From assembly GCA_012931725.1 (NCBI GenBank), contig CM022955.1, positions 12,692,137 through 12,756,136 of the forward strand: a DNA stretch of 64,000 bases. The letters run 5' to 3'. The notes beneath the pieces are model-generated. The model ran no database searches and was not told the origin of the DNA. It saw only the letters and a program-made list of their open reading frames with translations. How positions within the stretch are numbered: the first letter of the stretch is position 1; each line of letters begins with the position of its first letter. The translations under genes and the position numbers were made by a program. Positions 23,560 to 35,238 of this stretch are shown piece after piece. The DNA is from Litsea cubeba. Its lineage: Eukaryota > Streptophyta > Magnoliopsida > Laurales > Lauraceae.

Positions 23560-25675
23560 AGGGTTTTAGGATCCAAGAAAGACCACACAATTGGGATACC
23601 AATGGATCGATATCCCATGGAGTTCCCGGCAGCTAAATGGCATGTCGAGTTGCCAACCAAGTAAGCAACCCCTTCTTGTCAAATGTAACTCAAATCGGAG
23701 AAAGAACGGTGAAGATTCTTGAGTAGCTATTAAATGATCTACCCCTTAATGAAAAATAAATTAAAGAAACTTTGAAAAATGAACCCATGGATCGATACCC
23801 TTGGCGACCAGATCACATGTGGGGTTGCCGAACAACTAAGCAACCCCTTGATTGTCAAATGTAATTGATATTGGAGAAACAATGGTGAAGATTCATGAGT
23901 ACAACTATTAAATGATATGCCCTTTAATGGAAAGTAAATTAAATAAATGTTGAAAAATGAACTCATGGATCGATACCCCAAGTGGCTAGATCACATGTGG
24001 TGTTGCTGACCAGCTAAGTAATCCATTGTTTGTCAAATGCAATTGATATCAGAGAAACAACGGTGAAAATTCATGAGTAGCTATTAAATGATCGGTCCTT
24101 TAATGGAAAATAAATCAAATGAATTTTGAATAATGAACCCATTGATCGATACCCCTGGTTGTTAGATCACATGCAGGCCTGCAAACCAACTAAGTAACCC
24201 CTTGTTTGTCAAATGTAACTTAAATTGGAAAGATAACGATGAAGATTCACGAGTAGCTATAAAATGATCTGCCCTTTAATGGAAAGAAAATTAATTAAAT
24301 ATTGGAAAATGAACCCATAGATCGATAACCCTAGCAGCCAGATGACATGTGAGGTTGCGTACTAACTAAGCAAACCCTTGTTGTCAAATGGAACTCATAT
24401 CGGAGAAAGAGCGATGAAGATTCATGAGTAACTATTAAATTATCTGCCTTATGGAAAATAAATAAAATGAATATTGAAAAATGAACCCATTGATCGATAC
24501 CCCTGGTTGCCAGGTCACATGCGGGCCTACAGACTAACTAAGTAACCCCTTGTTTGTCAAATGTAACTTATATTGGAAAGACAACGGTGAAGATTCATGA
24601 GTAGCTATTAAATGATTTGCCCTTTAATGGAAAGTAAATTAAATTTATATTGAAAAATGAATCCATGGATTGATACCTCAACGACAAGATAACATGAGGG
24701 GTTGCCAAACAACTCAACAACCCCTTGTTGTCAAATGTAACTGATATCGGAGATACAATGGTGAAAATTCATGAGTAGCTATTAAATTATATGCCCTTTA
24801 ATGGAAACTAAATTAAATAAATATTGAAAAATAAATATATGGATCGATACCCTTGGCAGCTAGATGACATGTGGGGTTGTAGACTAACTAAGCAACCCCT
24901 TTGCTATCAAATGTAACTGATACTGGAGAAAGAATGGTGAAGATTCATGAGTATCTATTAAACGACCACCTTTTAATGAAAGATAAATTAAATAAATTTT
25001 AAAAAATGAACCCATTGATCGATACCCCGGGCAGTCAGATCACATGTGGGGTTGCTGACAAACTAAGCAACCCCTTGTTTGTTGAATGTAACCGATATCA
25101 GAGAAACAATAGTGATCTACCCTTTAATGGAAATTAAATTAAATAAATGTTGAAATTGAACCCATGGATCGATACCCCAAGCGGCTAGATCACATGTGGT
25201 GTTGCCGACCAGGTAAGTAATCCCTTATTTGTCAAATGCAACTTATATCGGAGAAACAAGGGTGAAGATTCATGAGTAGCTATTAAATGATCAGTCCTTG
25301 AATGGAAAATAAATTAAATAAATATCGGAGATTGAGCCCATGGATCGATACCCCGTGGCCAAATCACATGTGGGGTTGCAGACCAATTGAGCAACCCCTT
25401 GTTGTCAAATGTAACGGATATCGGAGAAAGAACGGTGAAGATTCATGAGTAGCTATTGAATGATCTGCCCTTTAATGGAAAATAAATTAAGTAAATATTA
25501 GAAAATGAACCCATGGATTGATACCCCTGTTGACCACATGGCATGTGGGGTTGTGGACTAACTAAGCAACCCCTTGTTGTCAAATGTAACTCGTATCAGA
25601 GAAAGAACGGTGAAGATTCATGAGTAGCTATTAAATGATCTATCCTTTAATGGAAAATATGCTAAATAAATATTC
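23560..25675 (+). repeat. Satellite-like tandem array, ~175-bp monomers, about 12 copies
   Basis: The conserved word ATGGATCGATACC starts monomers near 23602, 23787, 23965, 24141, 24317, 24489, 24665, 24839, 25014, 25164, 25340 and 25513. Spacing is 172-185 bp, with one 150-bp deletion copy. Other conserved words are AGATTCATGAGTAGCTATTAA, CTTTAATGGAAA, and a small hairpin GGGGTTGC...GCAACCCC. Divergence is roughly 10-25 percent, so the array is old. The length is nucleosome-like, as in many plant satellites. Confidence 0.92.
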
Positions 25676-25839
25676 CGTCACCAAACATGCTCCGCTTTAA
25701 AATATTTCGTCATACACTCTGAAACCTAAGCAAAATAAAGATTCCGAAAGCGAAGATGAAGGAAACTGCGGAAAGAAGCAAAATCAACTCATCCGTGACC
25801 TCGAGCAACCGAATCATCTTGACTTGAACGTAATTGAGT

Positions 25840-26690
25840 TTGACATAAATTTATCTAAGTTTTGGTTTGAATTTATCTGAGTTTGATATGAAGTTATTTG
25901 ACTTTGACATATATTTATCTAAGCTTGTTGTGAAGTTATCTTAGTCCGTGATCAATTAATTAAACATGACTTTAAACGAGTTTATCTGTATATTACATGA
26001 TTTTCTCTGAGTTTGATTTCAATTTAACTACATCTTTTATCAATTAAACAAGGTTTCAAATGAATTTATGTGACTTTGACATGATTTTCTCTGAGTTTTT
26101 ACTGAATTTATCTGAGTTTCTTATGAAATAATATGAGTTTGGTATGAAATTAACTGGATTTCACATGATTTTATTTCACTTTAAAATGTATTCAACTTAA
26201 TTTTAAATGAGTTTTTTCTGAGTTTGTTGTGAATTTATCTAGATGTTATTTGAATTTGACATAAATTTTTCTATGTTTGGTATTAATTTATCTAAGTTTG
26301 ATATGAATTTATTTGTGTTTGCTTTGAATTAATCTGAGTGTGATACAAATTAAACTGGATTGAAGTGAATTTATCTGAGTTTTTTGTGAATTTATCTGAC
26401 TTTGATGTGAACTTCTCTGACTTTGGCATGAGTTTATATGAATTTATCTATGTTTGGAATCATAACCAGTTTGAAAACAAGTTATGCTACTTCGATATGA
26501 GATTATCTAACTAGATTTGGTTTGAATTTATCTTGCTTTGATAAAAATTTATCTGAATCTAATATGAAATTATCTGTGTTTGAAGTAAATTTAAATAAAT
26601 TTATTATGATTTTATTTGACTTTGCTTTGGATTGGGATAAGTTTGATTTCAATTTATCTAAGTTGTATATGTATGTGGACAGCCACAAGC
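25840..26690. repeat. AT-rich array of ~20-bp motifs (GAATTTATCTGAGTTTG type)
   Basis: Degenerate copies of TTTATCTGAGTTTGATATGA occur at ~20-25-bp spacing. The motif is the reverse complement of the one in 18480-19265. It lies directly after the 175-bp array and contains no gene. Confidence 0.7.
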
Positions 26691-27218
26691 ACCTAGAGGA
26701 GGGAATATGGCACAAAAAAGGCAGCACCAAGCCAGCCCCAATAGGCAAAATTCCATCAATTGTCGTTCCCTCCAATTTAAAATTTAAAATAATCCGAGAA
26801 AGACAATGAGTTTGAGCTAAAACCCAGGTTTAAATTGCATAACACCCATTTAAACGGTTAGAAAGGCAAATGAGTCATAAAAAATATGATATAACATGCT
26901 TAGGGACCACCGCATGAATTAATCCCATGCGCAAGGGACTCTAGGCCTTAAACATTAATGTTGTGTACTATAGACTTTATTGTTACTCAGGGATCTCTTG
27001 CTAATTTATCCATAAAAAAATGCAACCATTCCTATCTTACATTCACGTTGTCACATAGCTTTGACAGTGGAAATCCAAAACCATTTTAAAGAGTTTAAGG
27101 CTTGCTTCGATTTAGACTATTTCAAAACGATACAATTTAGTGGGCCTAATTTGTCGGGTCTGATCATGGAATGTGGGGCCACCTTTAGAAATTGATTGCA
27201 CTAAATAGTCATTGGAAA

Positions 27219-27407
27219 CAATGGCGGACCGAGTTGAGTTTTGGGTGTAGTGCAAACCCAGAATTTTCATTTTGGTTTTGAGGGGGGGACCCATGATTTT
27301 ATTTGGGTTTTTGGAAGTTGACCCAACATTTTCATGTATGTTTTGGAAGCAGCCCAAGCCTAGAAGGGAAGGCCGCTGCCAAAACTATATATGTAGGTCC
27401 GCCCTTG
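27219..27407. mobile_element. 189-bp hAT MITE with perfect 8-bp TSD
   Basis: The ends read inward CAATGGCGGACC and CAAGGGCGGACC. They are flanked on both sides by ATTGGAAA (27211-27218 and 27408-27415), a perfect 8-bp duplication as made by hAT transposases. The ends match the family of the larger element at 47224-48276. Confidence 0.88.
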
Positions 27408-27529
27408 ATTGGAAAGTCACCGGTACGTGGGCTCACCTTACCGGAAAAAATCAAGTGCAGTCAATTAATAAAGGTGGACACATATCATCTAAAAGCTGGA
27501 TCCCAATTACTATAAACTGTAGTGCATTC

Positions 27530-27760
27530 AATTCTACATACCATGATTTCTAAAGGTGGGCCACACATTGTCACTTCAAAAAGGTGGCTCCCAAGTACCA
27601 TAATTTTTAAAAAGATAGATTCCATATAATTTCTACGTGGACCCACATACCATGATTTCTAAAGGTGGGTTACACATTGTATCTTTTAAAAGGTAGGTCC
27701 CAAGTTCCATAGTTTTTTTAAAATGGTGGGTTCCATGTAATTTTTATAAGTGGATCTCGC
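27530..27760 (+). repeat. Diverged tandem duplication, ~109-bp offset
   Basis: ACATACCATGATTTCTAAAG occurs near 27535 and 27645, each followed by GTGGG..ACACATTGT. A third weaker copy follows. No gene is seen from 26700 to 28580 apart from the hAT MITE. Confidence 0.6.
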
Positions 27761-28233
27761 ATTGTGATCTCCAAAGATGGGCTCCAATTCTCAATTTCTA
27801 AAGGTGGGCCCATGTGTAACAATGGGAGGATTTTCAGCAACCATAGGGGCTTGTTTGTGTAACTACAAAAGTGGAAACTGATTTTCCTTTTATGCGGAAG
27901 CCAAAGTCTAATGGGAGAGATCATACACAGCTTTTTCCTCTAGCTCTGAAAAACATCACAAAAGTGTTTAGTTTTTTCTCTTGCACCAAACAACAGAAAA
28001 AAGTAGATGAAGTGGGATTTGAGATTCTGTTTCTATAAAAACAGTTTTACACAAACATTCCCTAGGAGTTAAAACTAAAAATCTTGTCCATAGACCATGG
28101 TTTTAAATTTCACTATCTCGTCACACTAATAAAATGTATGTGCATTGCTCAAAATTTATCATAACAAAGGGAATTTTTCAATTACTTGCATTTGTAATTT
28201 TCACTCTTGCAATGATCTTTCACATGAAAAAAC

Positions 28234-28387
28234 GGGAATTTCAACATTCTTTTTCTAATTTTGTGGAAAATCATTTTCATGTGAGGAGGAATAACTTTTC
28301 CTGAAAAAATGGGAATTTCAACTTTCTTTTTCTAATTTTGTCGAAAATCATTTTAATGTGAGGAGGAATAACTTTTCCGTCGCAATG
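28234..28387 (+). repeat. 77-bp tandem duplication
   Basis: GGGAATTTCAACATTC starts at 28234 and GGGAATTTCAACTTTC at 28311. Both are followed by TTTTTCTAATTTTGT and GTGAGGAGGAATAACTTTTC. There is no coding role. Confidence 0.8.
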
Positions 28388-28580
28388 TGGCAAAGGGGTC
28401 CCCGTGTGAGTTCAAGTATCGATCAAACACGTCCTAAAGTAAATATATAAGTACATTTAGATTTGGTAAAAAAATGAAATTTATATTGCTAAAGGGATGT
28501 ACTCTTCCTTACATAAAGACACCTGGCGCAACCTCAAACTTTTTGCAATGCCATTTTCGGAGTTGCCCTTCTCCCTAAAA

Positions 28581-31445
28581 TCTCTATATATATTACACAC
28601 TCAAAAGACCTAAAATCTCTCCATGAAGAATCATCTTCCACTCAAAAGCCTAAAATCTCTCCATGAGATCCCTAAATATGCCAACACACCAGATGTGCTA
28701 CATTTATATCAATCAATTCATGGGTCCCAGCCCCGCATTATTTGATTTTATGGACGGTTATTTATGGACGGTTAGAATAAAGATGGTGGACCCCATTCAT
28801 CTTGGTCCCACTTAAAAATATTTGGTCAATTTGTTACGTCTATGATCATTTGATCATTTCATCTTTCTTAATCAATTCATGGGTCCCATCCCGCATAAAA
28901 TGATTTTATGGATGGTAAGAATAGAGATGGTGGACCCCATTCATCTGGGGGGTTCCACTTAAATAGGTTAGGTTTGGTCAATTTGTGAGGTCTATGATCA
29001 TTTGATCCTTTAACCTTTATCAAGCAATTCATGGGTCCCAGCCCGCAACATATGATTTTATGAATGGTTAGAATATAGATGGTGGACTCCATTCATCTTT
29101 GGGGTCCCACTTAAATAAATTAGGTTTGGTCATTTTATGAGGTCTATGATCATTTGATCTTTATCAATCAATTCATAGGTCCCGGCCCGCATCATATGAT
29201 TTTATAGACGGTTAGAATAGAGATTGTGGACCCCATTCATCTGGGTCTCACTTAAAAATATTTGGTCAATTTGTTAGGTCTACGATCACTTGATCCTTCG
29301 ATATTTTTAAATCAATTCATGGGTCCCATCCCGCATAATATGGTTTTATGGACGGTTAGAATAAAGTTGGTGGACCCCATTCATCTGGGGGGTTCCACTT
29401 AAATAGGTTTGGTTTGGTCAATTTGTGAGGTCTATGATCATTTGATCCTTTAATCTTTATCAAGCAATTCATGGGTCTAAGCCCGCATCATATGGTTTTA
29501 TGAACGGTTAGAATATAGATGGTGGACTCCATTCATCTTGGGGTCCCACTTAAATAAATTAGGTATGGTCAATTTATGATGTTTATGATCATTTGATCTT
29601 TATCAATCAATTCATGGGTCCCAGCTTGCGTCATTTGATTTTATGGACGGTTAGAATAAAGATGGTGGACTCCATTCATCTGGGTCCCACTTAAAAATAT
29701 TTGATCAATTTGTTAGGTCTACGATCATTTGATCCTTTCATCTTTTTTGGGGTCCCACTTAAATAAATTAGGTTTGGTCAATTTATGAGGTCTATGATCA
29801 TTTGATCTTTACCAATCAATTCATGGGTCCCGGCCCGCATCATATGATTTTATAGACGGTTAGAATAGAGATGGTGGACCCCATTCATCTGGGTCTCACT
29901 TAAAAATATTTGGTCAATTTGTTAGGTCTACGATCATTTGATCCTTTGATCTTTTTAAATCAATTCATGGGTCCCATCCCGCATAATATGGTTTTATGGA
30001 CGGTTAGAATAAAGATGGTGGACCCCATTCATCTGGGGGGTTCCACTTAAATAGGTTAGGTTTGGTCAATTTTTGAGGTCTATGATCATTTGATCCTTTA
30101 ATCTTTATCAAGCAATTCATGGGTCTAAGCCCGCTTCATATGGTTTTATGAACGGTTAGAATATAGATGGCGGACTCCCTTCATCTTGGGGTCCCACTTA
30201 AATAAATTAGGTTTTGGTCAATTTATGAGGTTATGATCATTTGATCTTTATCAATCAATTCATGGGTCCCGGCCCGCATCATTTGATTTTATGGACGGTT
30301 AGAATAAAGATGGTGGACCCCATTCATCTGGGTCCCACTTAAAAATATTTGGTCAATTTGTTAGGTCTACGATCTTTTGATCCTTTGATCTTTTTAAATC
30401 AATTCATGGGTCCCATCCCGCATAATATGGTTTTATGGACGGTTAGAATAAATATGGTGGACCCCATTCATCTGGGGGTTTCCACTTAAATAGGTTAGGT
30501 TTGGTCAATTTGTGAGGACTATGATCATTTGATCATTTGATCTTTATCAAGCAATTCATGGGTCCCAGCCCGCATCATATTGTTTCATGGACGGTTAGAA
30601 TAGAGATGGTGGACCCCATTCATCTTGGGGGTCCCACTTAAATAGGTTAGGTTTGGTCAATTTGAGAGGTCTATGATCATTTGATCTTTATCAATCAAGT
30701 CATGGGTCCCGGTCCGCATCATTTGATTTTATGGACGGTTAGAATAAAGATGGTGGACCCCATTCATCTTGGTCCCACTTACAAATATTTAGTCAATTTG
30801 TTAGGTCTACGATCATTTGATCCTTTGATCTTTTTAAATCAATTCATGGGTCCCATCCCGCATAATATGGTTTTATGGACGGTTAGAATAGAGATGGTGG
30901 ACCCCATTCATCTGGGGGGTTCCACTTAAATAGGTTATGTTTGGTCAATTTGTGAGGTCTATAATCATTTGATTCTTTGATCTTTATCAAGCAATTCATG
31001 GGTCCCAGCCCGCATCATATTGTTTCATGGACGATTAGAATATAGATGGTGGACCCAATTCATCTTGAGGGTCCCACTTAAATAGGTTAGGTTTGGTCAA
31101 TTTGAGAGGTCTATGATCATTTGATCTTTATCAATCAATTAATGGGTCCCAGCCCGCATCATATGATTTTATGAATGGTTAGAATGGAGATGATGGACCC
31201 CATTCATCTTTGTCCCACTTAAATATATTAGGTCAATTTGTTAGGTCTATGATCATTTGATCTTTCTTAATCAATTCATGCCTCACCTAAAGAATAAAAA
31301 ATTTGGAAAAAAACATAAAGATCAAATTAGCAACAAAAAAAAAGTACTCACAAGTTTACTAATTAATAAATTTATTAAAAATAATTCATATCAGTCTGTA
31401 CATTTGGTGGTTTTGTGGTCCGTGCATAGCACGGGGTTTTGCTTG
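28581..31445 (+). mobile_element. Probable non-autonomous Helitron
   Basis: The 5' end TCTCTATATATATTACAC follows an A. The 3' end has a hairpin CCGTGC-ATA-GCACGG (31420-31434), then GGTTTTG and CTTG before a T. Insertion between A and T, a TC start and a 3' hairpin followed by CTRR are Helitron traits; CTTG is one change from the usual CTAG. No Rep/helicase is encoded. A long tandem array fills most of it. Confidence 0.55.
28711..31290 (+). repeat. Tandem array of ~144/152-bp monomers with ~440-bp higher-order period
   Basis: AATCAATTCATGGGTCCC-type starts recur about 18 times with spacings of 159, 152, 144, 144, 152, 143, 209, 144, 152, 143, 144, 152, 144, 144, 152, 144 and 137. The repeating 144-144-152 pattern defines a trimeric unit of about 440 bp. 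Monomers share TTTTATGGACGGTTAGAATA, GATGGTGGACCCCATTCATC and GGTCTATGATCATTTGATC. The 152-bp type is marked by GGGGGGTTCCACTTAAATAGG. One copy (29605-29814) is expanded. Confidence 0.93.
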
Positions 31446-32622
31446 TACATACTGATATAGATGTATGATAGTTCCAATATAATTATTTGATAGCAAAAGT
31501 ATACATAAACAAAACATTGCTCCTATACCAGTGAGAAATAGAACTGCCATTTTAGAAGGAGGGCTTTTATTTGTCTGGAAAACATTTCACCAAAAGAATG
31601 GAGGGTTATGCCAAATCCAATCCTACCAAGGTTCAAAAAATTGGACTTGCCAATATGTTCTAGGGTCAGCCCAATCACATGGTAAATCATATGGTAAATA
31701 TATAATAGGACTTCTTATTTTGTTGGGATATTGCCCCGTAGAGCTGCCTTTAGTCATAGCATTCACCCATGAGCGGTTAAAGTTTAAGCTTTTCCCACAA
31801 AGATGTTCATGCAATATCCTAAAGTCGTTCGATATCGCACATATCATACCATGCGATGTCCTTGCGCCTTGCGTTTTAGCACAAATTGCCCTGAGCAATA
31901 TACTAGAACCATGTGATTTTGCACCATTATTGTATGAACAACTACGTGGGGAAATATTTAAACTTCAACTATTTTGAGACAGATGTCATGTCTAAATTAG
32001 TGGTACGGTCAATATCGTTATTATAATATATCAAATCCAAGGGTTTTGTCTTTAATTTTGACTGTCAGCCGTAAATTTGACTGGGTGGAAGTAATATTTT
32101 TTTTCAAAATTTGCACGTTCTCTCCCCACTCCTTATCTCAAGCAACTACCTACATTATCTCTTTATCAAAACCACTCATGTACAGTCCACTTTTTTTTTC
32201 TCAAAGATCGTGGTTTCATCTAATTACTCTACCATTCACTTTCTACTCTAATTCTCTTCTTACCTTTCACGCCACTAGCTCCTAGATTACATATATAACT
32301 ACTCATAACCCTTTTTTTTTCCTTTTCGTCCCTTTTCAAAAACTATAGATTTTTTAATGCATGAATATTTAAATTGCAATTTTGGCCATATCCGTGCTAA
32401 ATTTAGGTTATTATGCTAGGTAATCTAATCCTCTAATCTTCTGCTTTCAATTTATAGGTAATCTAATCAATATAATTGAGTCATGTCATGATTCTATGAG
32501 CAACTATAAATTTGTCAAACTCTTGAGTAAGGCCCATTTATTAAAAATCTACATTGTCCCTAATAAGTTTCCCCACTTGTAAGAGCCACGTATAAATTTC
32601 ACACTAGTAGGAGTTCGTCCAA
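31446..32622. other. AT-rich DNA, no gene seen
   Basis: An open frame at 31531-31977 has no recognisable domain, and neither composition nor context supports it. No repeat or element boundary was identified here. Confidence 0.4.
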
Positions 32623-34145
32623 TACCTTCTCTTCATAGATGGTCATCTGCTGGTCCATATTGGGGATGACTTCTCTAAAACACAATGTGGTGCCTAAGAT
32701 TGGAGTATGGTAGCTTATATGGGGAAGTGGAGAGATGGGTTGGGAGATGAGTTCTTCCAAGAACTAATGGTTGAAGCTTTATGATGATGATGAGAAAAAG
32801 AAGAAGAAGTATAATAATGAAGGGAAAGAAGTACAAAAGAGAAATGAGCGAAGATAGAAATTTGAGAAATGAAGATGAAGTGAAGAAGAAGAAGAAAGTG
32901 AGCTTTGGTACAGAAGATGAAATCCTGAAGAGGAAGATGAAGTTAGGGGTAATTTCAATATTTTACACATTGGTATTTCCGGTAATAATTTTTTTAAAGA
33001 GGGCTTCTAAATACACAATGATTTTAGCCCTTTACATACAAATTCTATCCAAACTCATTATAAAAAAATTAAAATTCTGGTTTTGCTTTCCACACACTCA
33101 AAACATACCTAAAATAGCCCTATCCCCTCTCTCCACACACAACTTACCACCATCATTTGGAGCTCTCCTTCCAATCAGTGAAAACCCTTCTCCTCCTTTT
33201 CTTCTTCTTCCTTTCTATCTGTCAAATGGTGAGTACTCAAGATCATCATCTTCTATGTCTTCTTCTCCTCTATCTATTTTTCCAGCCATCCATCCATCTA
33301 TCATTACCAACCATTCTCTCTTGCCCCCTTTCAATCAAGTAATGTTTGCTACATTTTTTTTCATTTGTTGTTCATCTCTGAATGTGTATTTGAGCTTCGT
33401 CATAGATAAGGTCATCATAGACTATGATCTGCCATGTCTAATCAGGCTTTTAGCACTTACAACCAGTCCACAATAAAACCCACAACAAACTCGTTGTTGA
33501 TTACAAAGTAAAGGGAAAGGAGAGAAAATAATCGATATGTTCGGCCCTATGTAGTTGAACATAAACTTTTTGTTCTGCCATATACGGCTGAACAAAATTG
33601 ATATGTTCAGCTATAAGAGGCTGAACACTGGTTGTTTGTTCTGCACTGAAAGTCCGAACGTTTCGCAACAATAGAAATTACAACTCATCTTCTCACTGAT
33701 GTTATGTTCGGAAACCACATTTTGCTTACTAGTTTGCTCATCCACTAGACAAAATAATAATATTGAGTGTGGGGTTTCACTAAGAAGTAATATGTTTGAC
33801 AATGGTGGGATAAGAAGGGAGAGTAGAATATGATAAATTGAGAGATGGTAATGTGAAGGGAATAATGAAATTGGAGGAAGAAGGCAATGTGAGTGAAGGG
33901 ATGAATGAGAAGGTGGAATGGGAGGAACGAGAGTAATGGAAAGAAGTGAAGTGGGATTGTGTGCCAACGGAAATTAGAAGTTCAAATGTGATAGGTAATT
34001 GTCCATTTTGATAATTTCAAAAGGGGAATAAATGTAATAAAAACGTTTTTAAAATTTCTGTGTATAAAAGGCAAGTTGTGTATTCATAAGTCCTCTTTTT
34101 AAACGTGGGCGTGCCAGTGAATTGCACGGTGCATTTAGAAGTTCT
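32623..34145. mobile_element. Second copy of the 22415-23335 TIR family, split by a nested element
   Basis: Sequence 32623-32960 closely follows 22925-23230, for example ACACAATGTGGTGCCTAAGA and AGTTCTTCCAAGAACTAATG. The right end GTGGGCGTGCC...CACGGTGCATTTAGAA at 34104-34145 matches the right end of the other copy. A 1.1-kb element (32999-34095) interrupts it. The left end is not preserved. Confidence 0.6.
32999..34095. mobile_element. Nested TIR element with perfect 8-bp TSD
   Basis: The ends read inward GAGGGCTTCTAAATACACAA and GAGGACTTATGAATACACAA. They are flanked by TTTTTAAA at 32991-32998 and 34096-34103. The related copy at 23270-23290 shows the uninterrupted site. An 8-bp duplication suggests hAT-type insertion. 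The interior holds no transposase; open frames are low-complexity. Confidence 0.75.
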
Positions 34146-34894
34146 TGGTTCTTCTTTCGGGAAGGAGAGGAGACGGCAGTGGCTGTGGTGCGGGTTCCTG
34201 CTTTACGATGGCGATGGTGCTGAATCGTTGATGCTGGGCAATCCTGGTGTTTTTTTGACGACGAAGGTGGGCAGTAGGATACGGGCCAGGTACAACTCTT
34301 TCTCTCTCTACTCGTTTCTGCTCGTCTTCTCTTACTTTCGCTCCAATGGGGTTTGGGAGTTGGGTTTGTGGGTATTGTTGGTACTCTCTGGATGTGGCTT
34401 CTTTTTTAGGGTTTAAGATGGGTTGAGGTTTGGGTGGAATCGACTGTGGTTTGGGTTCGTGCAAAAAAAGGGATTTGGGAAATATGGGTTTTGGAACTGG
34501 GAATTTGGTTTAGGGCTTTGGGTAATTTGGGTTTTTTTTTTGTAAGATTGTGTCGATTGGGCTCTGAAATTGGTGGTTAGCGTTCTGTTGGGCAGGTTTG
34601 GGGACTGGGGTTTTGTGGATTTTGGGAGTTTTGGTTTTTTTTTGGAGGGGTTTAGTTGTAGATGGGATCGGTTTGGTCGGGGTGGATTGGGTTTAGGGTT
34701 TCGATTTGGTTGGGTTTTGGGAATCTAGAAGTTGGGATGCCAGGTTTTAGGGTAATGATACCAATTGGCGTTTACCGCTGGAAATGAAGAATAGCCAAGA
34801 CAACTTTTATTAATCAAGCAACTAACTTTTATTAATCAAGCAGCTTGTCCATGAGGAAGGATTACAATGCAGAGGATAGCTGTAATCTATTTTT

Positions 34895-35238
34895 GGAAAC
34901 AATTCCAATCAAAATCAAGTATATATCCCAAACATTTAGCTACTCATTATGGAAAAATAGTAAAAAAATCCTATGCTATACTTGCATGATCCTTGAGATT
35001 TTAATCTCTTTAATGGGCTTCAGTGGGCTTGAGCCTCCTGCCGAGCCCGATGGCTGGAGGTCACCATCCTCGGGTCTGGCCTGCATCTGCATTAGTTATT
35101 CTCTCTGTGGAGATTCGTAACGACAGTCTTAACCCTCTTAGCTGCCTAAATGCTTCCCCAATCTAAGCAGAATAGTAATTGCACAATCCACACATCCTAC
35201 AATAACTTGGTACCGAAGTGCTGATTGGTAGATGGGAT
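34895..35238 (+). repeat. Duplicated block A (counterpart at 40615-40960)
   Basis: GGAAACAATTCCAATCAAAA, TTTAGCTACTCATTATGGAA and GTGCTGATTGGTAGATG occur here and near 40619-40790. The homology resumes at 37273-37440 beyond the inserted element. TTTTATTAATCAA...TGAGGAGGGATTAC near 34830 and 38600 extends the relationship. This is an old segmental duplication or two copies of one unrecognised element. Confidence 0.7.

Noticed and set aside
23560..31290. Possible CRISPR-like arrays
   Set aside because: The repeats are long, contiguous tandem monomers without unique spacers, in a plant genome.
31531..31977. 148-codon plus-strand frame
   Set aside because: No domain, no similarity I can recall, and mixed composition; it could be a chance frame.
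32781..33476. 231-codon plus-strand frame
   Set aside because: It crosses the boundary of a nested transposon at 32999 and a simple GAA-rich stretch, so it cannot be one gene.
34105..34416. Plus-strand 103-codon frame after a MITE end
   Set aside because: Begins inside the MITE terminus and has no family features; G/T-rich composition explains the openness.
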